Shown here: piece after piece, positions 26,697 through 36,172 of the stretch
How positions within the stretch are numbered: the first letter of the stretch is position 1
Layout of the letters: each line of letters opens with the position of its first letter
Assembly (NCBI RefSeq): GCF_905120465.1
Contig: NZ_CAJHOF010000002.1
Coordinates: 96,590-160,589 of the forward strand
Direction of reading: 5' to 3'
Length of the DNA: 64,000 nucleotides
From: Campylobacter majalis
GTDB lineage: Bacteria > Campylobacterota > Campylobacteria > Campylobacterales > Campylobacteraceae
Translations under genes and position numbers: made by a program
Notes under the pieces: generated by a model
What the model was told of the DNA's origin: nothing
What the model saw: the letters and a program-made list of their open reading frames with translations, nothing else
The model's database searches: none

Positions 26697-27467
26697 TTAG
26701 CCTCTAATTATATACGCACCTTCAAAATGCCCACTTTTTATAAAATCTCTAGCCTCTTCTTCGCTTCTAAATCCAGTCAAAAAAACCCTATAAATCGCCA
26801 TGTTATCTATGCTATATTCGCGGATTATGGATTTATATCCCATTATGTTTTGATGCTCTTTTTGATATATGTTTGCACCTTTGATGTTTCTAAATGCACC
26901 AATTTGCACCATAAACTCCCCGCCAACCACACTCGCACTTGGCAAATTTTGCACGACTTTGGTATCACTAGGCTGCTTTATCTCACCACTAAATCCAACA
27001 ACCTCCATACTAACAGGTGCCGTGCCAGCTTGTATCATGCCGATTTGAGTTGCTGCTGCTTTTGAAAGATCTATAACGCGATTTGCCACAAATGGACCAC
27101 GGTCATTTATACGCACGACAACACTTTTTTTATTGTTTAAATTTGTCACCTTTACGATTGTATTCATTGGCAAAGTCTTATGTGCTGCTGTCATATTGTG
27201 CATATTATACACTTCACCATTTGATGTTTTTTTGCCATGAAAATTCGGACCATACCAACTTGCTACACCACTTGCCCTATCACCGACATTAACAACAGTT
27301 GGATAGTATGTTTTGCCATTTATTGTATAAGGGCGCATTGTTGCTTTTTGCACGGCTGGTGAATTATTTATCTTTGCGTTTGTGGGTCCTGTTGGAGCAA
27401 ATAAAGCGTTGTTGTAAGAGCATGCTGTTAAAAATATCGCTAAAAATAAAATTTTAAGGTATAACAA
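26697..27467 (-). CDS. rlpA: Septal ring lytic transglycosylase RlpA-family lipoprotein
   Basis: A 256-residue lipoprotein. The signal peptide ends at the lipobox LTAC (Cys16). The double-psi beta-barrel RlpA domain (about residues 64-160) shows [22 protein letters not shown], then [17 protein letters not shown] and [13 protein letters not shown]-terminal SPOR-like domain (about residues 183-256) is typical of septal peptidoglycan-binding proteins. RlpA cleaves denuded glycan strands at division. It overlaps mltD by 14 bp. Confidence 0.9.
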   Translation of the reverse strand: MLYLKILFLAIFLTACSYNNALFAPTGPTNAKINNSPAVQKATMRPYTINGKTYYPTVVNVGDRASGVASWYGPNFHGKKTSNGEVYNMHNMTAAHKTLPMNTIVKVTNLNNKKSVVVRINDRGPFVANRVIDLSKAAATQIGMIQAGTAPVSMEVVGFSGEIKQPSDTKVVQNLPSASVVGGEFMVQIGAFRNIKGANIYQKEHQNIMGYKSIIREYSIDNMAIYRVFLTGFRSEEEARDFIKSGHFEGAYIIRG

Positions 27468-28659
27468 TATTGTCTCCTATAGCTAATACATCGTTGCTTG
27501 CTAGAGCATTTGCCTCTTTTATGTCTTTAATGGCCACATTAAAACGTTTTGATAAAATTTCAAGAGTATCACCATTTTGCACTACATAACTTTGGATTTT
27601 ATTACGATCTGAACGTGGAATTATTAATTTTTGATTAATACTAATAATACTAGTTTGTAGCTCATTATACTCTTTTATTGCTTTGTGACTCACACCAGAA
27701 GTCTTGGCAATATTTAGCAAGGTATCGCCCTTTTTAACCGTGTATGTATAAAATTTATTGTTTGACTGAATTGGTTTAAAATTTTCATTAAATATAGAAA
27801 GTTTGCTCTCTGGTAGATATATGTGGTAATTTTTTGAATTTGGTGGCGTAAAAGCGTAATTTAGATGAGTGTTTTCTTCTTTTAATCTTTTAACACTTAA
27901 GCCAACACTATCGCCTACTTGTTTTAGCGTTGTTCCGCCCGGCACACTAACACGAGTAAGCTTTTGCCCTTGTGTGGATAGTATATTAGCATCTCTTGAT
28001 AAAATAAACTCACTATCTTTAGCAATTATGCTAGCACGTAAAATTTTGATAATAAATCTTCTTGTTTCGTCTGGTAAGTATTTAGCATTTGGATCTAACA
28101 AGGTAGTTAAATCATCTGTTCCGGCATTTCTAATAGCCTTTCTTAAACAGCCATCTCCGCAGTTGTATGCCAAAATAGCCAAATACCACTTGCCAAATTG
28201 AGATTTTAGCCCTTTTAGATACTTTGCAGCAGCATTTGTAGCTTTTATAGGATCTCGTCTTTCATCTACATATTTGTCTATTTTTAGCCCATGTGCTTGT
28301 GCGGTTACTGCCATAAATTGCCATATACCAGCAGCCTTTGCGTTTGAAACAACCTTGTTTGAAAAACCAGACTCAACCATGGCTAGATAAAAAAATGGCT
28401 CTGGAAGCCCTGAGCTTTTAACCGAAGTTTTTAAAATCGGTATATACTTATAACCTGCTCTTAAAACTCTTACAAAATCATCAATTTGTCTTTTTGTGAT
28501 AGATTTTTTCATATCTTTATAGTATGATGTGTGAGTAAAATTTTGTGGTATATCAAGTGATTGTAAAATATCTACTTGATTGATATTTAAATTTTGTTTT
28601 GTATTTGCATTAGCACAGGTTAAACCTATTATAAGTAATATCTTAAATAATGCTTTCAT
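27454..28659 (-). CDS. mltD: Membrane-bound lytic murein transglycosylase D-like protein
   Basis: A 401-residue exported lysozyme-like enzyme. The SLT domain (about residues 75-205) includes the catalytic Glu in [21 protein letters not shown] and [18 protein letters not shown]. Two LysM domains are visible near the C-terminus ([19 protein letters not shown] and [18 protein letters not shown]). It cuts peptidoglycan glycan strands. A signal peptide ends near residue 18. It lies 12 bp downstream of tatD and overlaps rlpA, so two cell-wall enzymes are co-expressed. Confidence 0.9.
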   Translation of the reverse strand: MKALFKILLIIGLTCANANTKQNLNINQVDILQSLDIPQNFTHTSYYKDMKKSITKRQIDDFVRVLRAGYKYIPILKTSVKSSGLPEPFFYLAMVESGFSNKVVSNAKAAGIWQFMAVTAQAHGLKIDKYVDERRDPIKATNAAAKYLKGLKSQFGKWYLAILAYNCGDGCLRKAIRNAGTDDLTTLLDPNAKYLPDETRRFIIKILRASIIAKDSEFILSRDANILSTQGQKLTRVSVPGGTTLKQVGDSVGLSVKRLKEENTHLNYAFTPPNSKNYHIYLPESKLSIFNENFKPIQSNNKFYTYTVKKGDTLLNIAKTSGVSHKAIKEYNELQTSIISINQKLIIPRSDRNKIQSYVVQNGDTLEILSKRFNVAIKDIKEANALASNDVLAIGDNIVIP

Positions 28660-28671
28660 TTATCTCCTTAT

Positions 28672-29463
28672 TTAACTTGCAAAACATTTAAACAACCTAT
28701 TTGCATTTAACGTGGTTGTTTCGCAAATTTCTGCTTCGCTAAGGTTTAAAATTTCAGCCATCTTTTTGGCAACATACCTAGTATACACAGGTTCATTTCT
28801 CTCTCCACGATATGGCGTAGGAGTAAGATATGGCGAATCAGTTTCTATTAATAACCTATCTTTTGGTATTTGTTGCAAAATTTCAACCAATTTTTTGGCA
28901 TTTGAAAATGTCAATACTCCGCCAATACCAAAATAAAAATCACCATACTTAATAAGCTCTAAAAGCAAAGGCGACGCATTATAACAGTGCATAACCGCAC
29001 CTTGTTTTAGTCTTGGTGCATACTCTTTTAAAATTTCAAAGCAATCTTCATTCGCATCTCTAATATGCAATATGACAGGCTTTTGTAGCTTAATTGCTAA
29101 CTCAAGTTGAGCCAAAAAAACCTGCTTTTGCAAGCGTTTTTCTTCATTTTTTTCGTTTTCATCTTTTGGTAATCTAAAATAATCAAGTCCACACTCACCA
29201 ACGGCAACGCACTTAGGGCTCGATGCATATTTAAGCAATATATCTTCATCATATCCATCTTTATCATATGGATGAACTCCGACAGCATAATAAACATCGT
29301 CATAAGCACTGGCTATATTGTGTATTTTTTCTATATCATTTATATCAGCACCTGGTATTAAAAATCCGCCTATACCATCTTTTCTTGCTCTATTTATCAC
29401 ATCATCTAAATCATCATTATATCTATTATCATCAAGGTGACAATGAGTGTCGATTATCATCAT
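28672..29463 (-). CDS. tatD: TatD-family metal-dependent hydrolase
   Basis: A 263-residue TIM-barrel hydrolase. Metal-binding motifs IIDTHCHLDD at the start, VAVGECGLDYF in the middle, HIRDANEDCFEIL, and ETDSPYLTPTPYRGERNEP near the C-terminus are all intact. TatD proteins are metal-dependent DNases. It overlaps the cbrR stop (ATGATGA), so translation is probably coupled. The neighbouring order cbrR-tatD-mltD-rlpA matches C. jejuni as I recall it. Confidence 0.93.
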   Translation of the reverse strand: MMIIDTHCHLDDNRYNDDLDDVINRARKDGIGGFLIPGADINDIEKIHNIASAYDDVYYAVGVHPYDKDGYDEDILLKYASSPKCVAVGECGLDYFRLPKDENEKNEEKRLQKQVFLAQLELAIKLQKPVILHIRDANEDCFEILKEYAPRLKQGAVMHCYNASPLLLELIKYGDFYFGIGGVLTFSNAKKLVEILQQIPKDRLLIETDSPYLTPTPYRGERNEPVYTRYVAKKMAEILNLSEAEICETTTLNANRLFKCFAS

Positions 29464-30719
29464 ACGTTTGCAATCTCCACTCTATTTCTTCCATTTTCCT
29501 TTGCTTGATACAATGCCTCATCGGCTATATCTATAATCTCTTTTATGCTATATTCTCTATCATAAAATGCCACACCAATAGAAACTGTAATTTTTACATT
29601 TTCACCCTTAATACTTACAACACTTTCTGCTATTGCTGCACGTAAATTTACAAAAAACCTTACAGCGTCCTCTTTTATAACATCCTTTAATACGATGCAA
29701 AATTCCTCTCCACCAAAACGTGAAACTATATCGTAATTTTTGACACTCTGAGTTAATTTGCTAGATAAAAATTTAAGCACACAATCGCCACCATCATGAC
29801 CATAAGTATCATTTACGCTCTTAAAATGATCAATATCAAGCATAGCAAGTGCAAAATTTTCATCGCTATCTTGTATCTTCTCACAATATTCTTGCATATT
29901 ATCAAAAAAGTAACGTCTGTTGTAAGCACCGGTCAAAAAGTCACAATTTGCAAAATTTCCTATTTTTTCTATATTTTCTATTGCATCTATTGTATTATTT
30001 ACACGACAAACTATCTCTTCTCTCTCAAATGGCTTTGCGATAAAGTCATTTGCACCATGCTTTAAAAACATTGCTGTTCCAACATCAGCATTAGGCGATG
30101 TCATAGCAATGACGCCTAAACGATTTTTATCAGCATGCTCGCGAACTTCATGAAGTAGCTCCAGACCATTTTTAACAGGCATATTATAATCAGTCAGTAT
30201 TAGCTTCATGTCTGGATTATCATAAAAATAATTCATAGCCTCTTCTCCATGAGCTGCAGCAAAGACTTGAAATTGTAAATTTTGAAGTATCTTTTTAATA
30301 GAATTTCTAACTGGAGTAGAGTCTTCTACCACCATTACTTTGTATTGTCTATTTTTGCTTAATCGATTAATCATTGAAAATATATAATTAACCTCATTAA
30401 CATTGCCCTTATAAACATAATCAATAATATCTTTTTGTGTAAATTGCTCTTTTGTAGCTTTATCGATACTACCAGTCAAAACTATAACGCCTATGCCTTT
30501 AGATATAGCATAATCAACTATCTCGCCATTTGGGGCATCTGGTAAATTTAGATCAAGTACAGCTAAAAAATATTTATCCTTACTGCCATCAATTAAACTT
30601 CTTGCTTCAGCATAAGTATAAGCAACATCGGCTTGCATATCTAGCACTTCCTTTTCCATTTTTTTAGCTAAAAGCTTTGAAAGTGCCTTATTGTCATCTA
30701 CTATTAAAATTTTATCCAT
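29460..30719 (-). CDS. cbrR: Two-receiver GGDEF response regulator CbrR
   Basis: A 419-residue regulator with two receiver domains (about residues 1-120 and 125-245). Phospho-acceptor sites lie in AVLDLNLPD and ILTDYNMPV. A GGDEF domain (about 260-419) carries an intact SRFGGEEF active site. This is the architecture of CbrR, known in C. jejuni for bile resistance. The product-inhibition I-site (RxxD) appears as KNYD, so feedback inhibition by c-di-GMP may be weak. The active site suggests a real diguanylate cyclase, in contrast to the two degenerate GGDEF domains nearby. It overlaps tatD. Confidence 0.9.
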   Translation of the reverse strand: MDKILIVDDNKALSKLLAKKMEKEVLDMQADVAYTYAEARSLIDGSKDKYFLAVLDLNLPDAPNGEIVDYAISKGIGVIVLTGSIDKATKEQFTQKDIIDYVYKGNVNEVNYIFSMINRLSKNRQYKVMVVEDSTPVRNSIKKILQNLQFQVFAAAHGEEAMNYFYDNPDMKLILTDYNMPVKNGLELLHEVREHADKNRLGVIAMTSPNADVGTAMFLKHGANDFIAKPFEREEIVCRVNNTIDAIENIEKIGNFANCDFLTGAYNRRYFFDNMQEYCEKIQDSDENFALAMLDIDHFKSVNDTYGHDGGDCVLKFLSSKLTQSVKNYDIVSRFGGEEFCIVLKDVIKEDAVRFFVNLRAAIAESVVSIKGENVKITVSIGVAFYDREYSIKEIIDIADEALYQAKENGRNRVEIANV

Positions 30720-30807
30720 AATTACATAAACTCTTACACATATAAAATTAACAAGGCTCTAATTTTATCAAAAAAATTTATTTTAAAACTTAAATAAAAT
30801 TCTTAAT

Positions 30808-32325
30808 CTAACCCCTTAAAAGCTCTTTGGCAAAATCCAATGCCTCTTTACTAACAATTTCACCGCTTATCATTCTAGCTAACTCATCCGCCCTTTGATG
30901 CTCTTTTAATTGCCTAACACTCGAAATTTCACCTATTTTTTCTACCAAAAAATGAGACTGTGCTTTTGAGCTAAGTTGTGGCTGGTGAGATATGGCAAAA
31001 ATTTGATAAAATTGTGAAATTTTAACTAAAACATTAGCTATACTCATAGCCTCTTTTCCACTTAAATTAGCATCTATCTCATCAAGAATTATCACACCAT
31101 TGCCACTTTTTGTTATCTCGCTTTCACTAGCTATAAACGCCAATCTTAACCTATTGGTCTCTCCAGAACTTAACTTGTTTAGAGTCGTTTGATTTAGCGT
31201 TAGCACAATCTCATCACAACCAAGCTCGTCGCAAACTTTAGGTTTTATTTGCAAACTCACATCACTCATATAAAGCTCTTTTAAAAAACCATTTATCATA
31301 TTTTCAAGCTTGTTTAATACAGATTTTCTACTTTCTGACACCTTGCTTGAAATTTCATCAAGTTTTTGAGCAATCTCTTTAAAATTTCTTTGTAGCTGCG
31401 TCTTTTCAAAGCTGATATTTTCATATCTTTGTAACTCTTCTTCACGCTTTTTAAGCACAGATATCGCTTCTTCTTCGCTTCCATATCGTTTTATTATGGT
31501 ATTTAGTGCCTCTATCCTATCTAATACACTCTCTATATCAACATCATCTAGCTCATCCATACTAAGACTCTCTTTTGCAACTCGTAGCTCATTCATGGCA
31601 TCTTCAAAAAAGCTAGTATCTATCTCGCTAATATTTAGTGCGTTTATCACACTACTTTCATACTCATATATTTGCTCAGCCCTAGCCCATGCTTGTTCGA
31701 TTTTGTCCTTTTTGCTAAGGCGTTTTTTTATCTGCATTAATTCATCAAATTCATCTTTTTTAGGATTTACGGCTTTGATTTTTTCTATCTCAAATTTAGC
31801 AAATTCTTTTAACTCTTCAATCCTATTTTCTTCTTCGTTTATCCTATCTAAGTCTGCTTTAATGTGTCTAAACTCAGCAAAAATCTCTTTTAAATTTAAA
31901 ATATTATTTTTATGTTTTTCATCTGTAACCAAAGTGTCTAAAAGCGTTAAAAATCTGGCATTTTCAAACTCATTAACCTGTTTTGCCGATAGATATTTTA
32001 TATGATTTGAAGCAATTTGTGTAATGGCTTTTTTAGATATTGATTGTGCGTTTATAAAGTATCTAGTTTGATTTGTTTTTGTCATTTTAAATGCATTTAT
32101 GCCTTCATTTTCTATGCCGTATTCACTCATGTCAAAATCAAACAAAACATCAGCCTCAACCATCCTAGCCTCGCTATCAGCTAAGCCAAACACACTCATA
32201 ATAGCCGACATCAGCACAGATTTTCCAGCACCACTTACTCCAGTAAATACACTAAGTCCTGGTTTAAAATTTAGCTCAGCTTCATTAAAACTTAGATGAT
32301 TTTTTATAACAACTCTTTGTATCAT
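30808..32325 (-). CDS. recN: DNA repair protein RecN
   Basis: An SMC-like ATPase of 505 residues for double-strand break repair. Walker A is GVSGAGKSVLMSAI near residue 35. Long helical coiled-coil segments occupy about residues 140-340. The signature LSSGETNRLRLAF and Walker B GVIILDEIDANLSGKEA lie near the C-terminus. I chose the ATG at 32325 because it overlaps the nadK stop as ATGA. An upstream extension to 32340 adds five residues. It is shorter than the roughly 550 residues of enterobacterial RecN, as usual for this group. Confidence 0.93.
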   Translation of the reverse strand: MIQRVVIKNHLSFNEAELNFKPGLSVFTGVSGAGKSVLMSAIMSVFGLADSEARMVEADVLFDFDMSEYGIENEGINAFKMTKTNQTRYFINAQSISKKAITQIASNHIKYLSAKQVNEFENARFLTLLDTLVTDEKHKNNILNLKEIFAEFRHIKADLDRINEEENRIEELKEFAKFEIEKIKAVNPKKDEFDELMQIKKRLSKKDKIEQAWARAEQIYEYESSVINALNISEIDTSFFEDAMNELRVAKESLSMDELDDVDIESVLDRIEALNTIIKRYGSEEEAISVLKKREEELQRYENISFEKTQLQRNFKEIAQKLDEISSKVSESRKSVLNKLENMINGFLKELYMSDVSLQIKPKVCDELGCDEIVLTLNQTTLNKLSSGETNRLRLAFIASESEITKSGNGVIILDEIDANLSGKEAMSIANVLVKISQFYQIFAISHQPQLSSKAQSHFLVEKIGEISSVRQLKEHQRADELARMISGEIVSKEALDFAKELLRG

Positions 32326-33170
32326 TCTTGCCCCCAGCACAACTTTTCTTTAAGTATTTGAAAATAATCCCTACTAACACTTCGTATAAGCTTTGCCCTA
32401 TGATTGCTAAGCCCAACTCTAACGCTTTTGTAATTAGCCATTTTGAATGTGTCTTGTCCGTCTATAACCAAAACTTCATCCATATAAGCTCTAAATTCTA
32501 CGCTAAAACCAAACGGAAGTATAATGGGACGCTGCGAAAATGAGTGTGAGCATATTGGCGTAAGCGTAAAGACTGAACTAAGCGGATATATGATAGAGCC
32601 TCCCGCACTCATGTTGTATGCGGTTGAACCAACAGGGCTTGATACTATCACACCATCACCGTAATATGAATTAAAAATTTTATCATTTAAATATGCTTGA
32701 ATTTTAGCCATCGATGCTGGTTTAGCACGCATTATAACAGCATCATTAAAGGCTATTTTTTTAAGTATTTCTCCATTTTGCTTCTCAAGCAAGATATCAA
32801 GCATATATGGTTCATGGATATTATAAACTCCATTAAAGTAATCAATAAAAAATTTCTCAATCCCACTCATGGCAACATCTGTTAAAAATCCAAGCGTTCC
32901 AGCATGTATGCCAAGAACAGCGACATTGTATTGTGCTATCTTGCGACATGTTGATATGAGTGTGCCATCTCCACCAAGAGAGATGATTAGCTCACACTTT
33001 TTTGCTAAATCCTTAAGCTCGTAACCAACAATACCCAGCCTATCAGATAAACTTTTTTCTGCTAAAATTTCAACATCGTATTTTGATAAAATTTCAACTA
33101 AAATTTTATAATTTTTTTCTAACTGATTATTTTGCTTTGCCACAAGTGCAAATTTTTTACTATTTTGCAT
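32322..33170 (-). CDS. nadK: NAD kinase
   Basis: A 282-residue NAD(H) kinase that makes NADP. The diagnostic LIISLGGDGTLISTCRK lies near residue 85, with SSPVGSTAYNMSAGGSIIYP and TPICSHSFSQRPIILP further on. It overlaps recN by 4 bp. Its ATG lies 27 bp after the stop of the GGDEF/EAL gene in the state given, and its own Shine-Dalgarno is weak. If the upstream poly-G tract gains one G, the upstream frame would read through to a TAG that overlaps the nadK start. Confidence 0.95.
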   Translation of the reverse strand: MQNSKKFALVAKQNNQLEKNYKILVEILSKYDVEILAEKSLSDRLGIVGYELKDLAKKCELIISLGGDGTLISTCRKIAQYNVAVLGIHAGTLGFLTDVAMSGIEKFFIDYFNGVYNIHEPYMLDILLEKQNGEILKKIAFNDAVIMRAKPASMAKIQAYLNDKIFNSYYGDGVIVSSPVGSTAYNMSAGGSIIYPLSSVFTLTPICSHSFSQRPIILPFGFSVEFRAYMDEVLVIDGQDTFKMANYKSVRVGLSNHRAKLIRSVSRDYFQILKEKLCWGQE

Positions 33171-33197
33171 TTTTTAAACTTCTTAAACATTTTAAAT

Positions 33198-35564
33198 TCA
33201 TGAAATTAGGAATGAGTATCCCCCCCCCCCAACGTTTTTTAAATTTTTTAAATATTTTATTAACTCATCTTCTTTAAGCTCTGATTTTATGGCATTTCCT
33301 TGCACTGCCTCGCAACCAAGTTCTAGCAACGCATCAACCATTTGTTTAGAATCAACCATTTTTATAATACTTTTTGCTCCAATTATTTTTGTTATCTCGA
33401 TTAAAGATTTAACGACAATTTTATCACTATCGTTAAAAATAATATTTTGCACCAAATCATTTGAAATTTTTACCGCATCGATATTTTTGCGTCTAGTGAG
33501 TGCAATAGATGAATAACCAGAACCATAATTATCCATATAAATTAAAGCACCAGATCCTTTTAATATAGCAAAAATTTCATCAATAACTGCTTCATCATTC
33601 ATCCATATATTTTCGCAAATTTCAGCTATAAGCGAGCCTCTTGGTATTTTGTTTTTAATCATTGTGTCGCGTAATTTTATGGCAAAATTTGCATTTAAAT
33701 ACTGCATACTTGATATATTTATACTAATTGGCGGACATTTTATGTTGTTTTGTTTTAGTTTAAGTATGGTTTTTGCACACTCATTTAAAACATAATCATA
33801 CACATCATCTATTAAGTCATTTTTTTCAGCTATTTTTATAAAGTCTTTTGCCAAAAGCTCACCAAATTCATCACTTTTGTATCTAATAAACGCTTCAATA
33901 GATAAGATTTTTCCACTTCTAATCTCAACAACAGGCTGATAAACTAAGCTAAACCTATTCTCTTTTCTTGCGTTTTTAAGACCAATAGCGATATTTGACT
34001 CTTTAGTAATTAAATCTTGTATCTCTTTGGTAAATAAAAGAACGTTACTATTTAAGACATGGCTTTTTAAGAAGCTAACGGCTTTATCAGCATTTCGCAT
34101 TAAATCCCTTGGCTGCTTTTTATCATTTAGTCTTGCGATATCATACCCTATAACACAATTTAACATAAAACGATATGACTCTACTTCTATGCTTTCTTCA
34201 ACGCTATTTATTATCCTTTGTGCTAAATTGGCATGCCACGATGCATCTTGTTTAACTTGCTTTTTAATTGCAAACATAAAATCATCAGCGTTTAATCTAG
34301 CAACCACGCCAATATCGCCAGATAAGGACATAAGCCTTTTTGCTATGATTTTTAATATCTTATCACCTACTCCATACCCATATGCCGAGTTTGCCTGAGA
34401 AAAGCGTCTTAAATTTACATGATAAAGAACCAATTCTTCATCGTGCTTTAGATTTTTAAGCATACTATTTAGACTATCTATAAGATATAAACGAGAATAC
34501 GCACTGGTTAAATAGTCTTTATCAACGATTTCGCTTAACTTTAAATTTGCCAACATTACCTCTTTAGTATAATGTTCGATGTGTTTTTCTATCTGAAGCG
34601 ATGCTTGTTTTTGCGTTTGCAAATACGCATCATCATCTATTTTAGCCTTAATGTAATAACTAATTAAAACATGAACTAAAAGCACCACAATAACATAAAA
34701 TGAAACGATAGATTCAAGACCATTTTGTATTACAAAAACTATAGCACTTAATGCTGGAATATATTTAAGCATTAAAGAAAAGTTTAAATTCTTTGAATAT
34801 TGAGCCCTACTTTTATATAGCTCCTGATAAGAGCCAAGCATCAGTATAAAAAAAACTATCATATATGGTATATCTGCAAATAGTCCGTTAATATGCGAAT
34901 CATTAAAAAGAACATCGCTAAAATGATTGATATTTGTAAGTGCAAATATGATGTTTGCAACAACCACATATACCATGCTAATATGCACCATTACATCAGA
35001 ACTCATAAATAAAATACTAAGTGCAAAAAATAGTATCAAAAAGCTAATGCAAGAGCTAATAAAAACAGAAAATTTCATAGAATTAATCGATAAAGACGTA
35101 AAATCAAAGCTCTGATATGTCATCACGCCAAAAAGCAAAAGCATCAAAAATACGCTTGATATGTCACTATAAAGCAAAATTTTATTTTTTGTATTTGCGT
35201 TAAAACATTTTATAGTATAAATAACAAGAGACGAAAGCATAAATATGGCTGGAACGATATAAAAAGTGTGTGCGTGATCATGCCTAGCATGCTCTATATT
35301 AAAATTAAACCAATAAATATACCAAAAAATATAACCAAACAACCACAAACAAACAGACAGGCTAAGCAAAACCCATATCTCAGTATGTATAGTGCGTCTA
35401 ATTGCTACTTGAAACATCCTAAATGCAATGATTGCCAAAGCGATTATTTCAATAAAATGTCCAAAATATTCGTGAGCAAATACCAAAGCGTTAAAATACA
35501 CAAAAAACAAAACAGCCAATATTACAATAGTTTGATTTCTCTTAACTTCAAAAGGTGTTATCAC
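33198..35564 (-). CDS. Membrane GGDEF/EAL protein with degenerate sites and a 3' poly-G tract
   Basis: A 788-residue protein. About eight N-terminal membrane helices (residues 1-310) precede a GGDEF-like domain (about 350-510) and an EAL-like domain (about 525-770). The GGDEF site reads ARLNADDF and so lacks the signature. In the EAL domain the first motif is IEAFIR, DDFGTGYSS has become MDNYGSGYSS, and the AEGVE region reads IKMVDS. Catalysis is doubtful, and a sensory or binding role seems more likely. A run of eleven G codes for the last glycines. One base more or less changes the C-terminus. It is upstream of nadK. Confidence 0.85.
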   Translation of the reverse strand: MITPFEVKRNQTIVILAVLFFVYFNALVFAHEYFGHFIEIIALAIIAFRMFQVAIRRTIHTEIWVLLSLSVCLWLFGYIFWYIYWFNFNIEHARHDHAHTFYIVPAIFMLSSLVIYTIKCFNANTKNKILLYSDISSVFLMLLLFGVMTYQSFDFTSLSINSMKFSVFISSCISFLILFFALSILFMSSDVMVHISMVYVVVANIIFALTNINHFSDVLFNDSHINGLFADIPYMIVFFILMLGSYQELYKSRAQYSKNLNFSLMLKYIPALSAIVFVIQNGLESIVSFYVIVVLLVHVLISYYIKAKIDDDAYLQTQKQASLQIEKHIEHYTKEVMLANLKLSEIVDKDYLTSAYSRLYLIDSLNSMLKNLKHDEELVLYHVNLRRFSQANSAYGYGVGDKILKIIAKRLMSLSGDIGVVARLNADDFMFAIKKQVKQDASWHANLAQRIINSVEESIEVESYRFMLNCVIGYDIARLNDKKQPRDLMRNADKAVSFLKSHVLNSNVLLFTKEIQDLITKESNIAIGLKNARKENRFSLVYQPVVEIRSGKILSIEAFIRYKSDEFGELLAKDFIKIAEKNDLIDDVYDYVLNECAKTILKLKQNNIKCPPISINISSMQYLNANFAIKLRDTMIKNKIPRGSLIAEICENIWMNDEAVIDEIFAILKGSGALIYMDNYGSGYSSIALTRRKNIDAVKISNDLVQNIIFNDSDKIVVKSLIEITKIIGAKSIIKMVDSKQMVDALLELGCEAVQGNAIKSELKEDELIKYLKNLKNVGGGGYSFLIS
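33220..33230 (-). repeat. G11 homopolymer tract at the 3' end of the GGDEF/EAL gene
   Basis: Eleven G on the minus strand (C on plus). As given, the protein ends at a TGA at 33198-33200. With 10 G it stops at 33206-33208. With 12 G it extends to a TAG at 33160-33162, eleven bases into nadK. Confidence 0.85.
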
Positions 35565-35616
35565 TAAATTCTCTCCTAACGAACTTTTGATTATACCATT
35601 TAAAACCTTTTTTGGT

Positions 35617-35622
35617 TATAAT
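35617..35622 (+). promoter_or_regulatory. Probable -10 box of the YcxB-like gene
   Basis: TATAAT preceded by a T-rich stretch (TTTTTTGGT), 28 bp before the ATG at 35651, in the divergent gap from the GGDEF/EAL gene. Confidence 0.5.
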
Positions 35623-35650
35623 TTAGAAATTTTACACACAAAGAGAAAGT

Positions 35651-36172
35651 ATGAAATTTTCACTTACAAATAACGATTTGCTTGATTTTCAAACCTACAT
35701 AATCACATCATCTAAAAAAGCAAAACGTATGCAAATATTTAACACGATAGGAATTTTTACAGAGTTAATGGTGGTTTGTTTTTTAGTTGATATACTGCTA
35801 AAAACGTCATTTATAACGATAACAGGAGTATTTTTAGGAATTGCTTGGCTTGTGTTTTATCCAAAATTTTTACGAAAAAAACAACTTAAAATACTAAAAT
35901 CACTTAAAATTTCAACAGATAAAAAGGATTTTATCTTAAATATAAATGAAACTGGCTTCACATATGAAGATGAAAATTTCAAATTTGATGAAATTTCAAA
36001 TATCATAGAGTGTGCAAATATCTACATTTTAAATGCCAAACAAAAGCTTTATCTAATCATCGCCAAAAATGCTCAAACACAAAAAGCAATCAGTAAAATA
36101 AGCAAAAACTCAAATAAACTAATAGCAAGATACGAAAAGCTTAGTTATGAAAATTTTATCAATAATGTCTAA
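35651..36172 (+). CDS. YcxB-like small membrane protein
   Basis: A 173-residue protein. A short N-terminal segment is followed by two adjacent transmembrane helices (about residues 28-70) and a cytoplasmic-type C-terminal domain. Patterns such as FILNINETGFTYEDENFKFDEISNI and YLIIAKNAQ resemble the YcxB-like family, whose function is unknown. It stands between two GGDEF/EAL genes and converges on the second with a 4-bp overlap of stop codons. AAAGAGAAAG precedes the ATG. No further role is visible. Confidence 0.65.
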   Translation: MKFSLTNNDLLDFQTYIITSSKKAKRMQIFNTIGIFTELMVVCFLVDILLKTSFITITGVFLGIAWLVFYPKFLRKKQLKILKSLKISTDKKDFILNINETGFTYEDENFKFDEISNIIECANIYILNAKQKLYLIIAKNAQTQKAISKISKNSNKLIARYEKLSYENFINNV

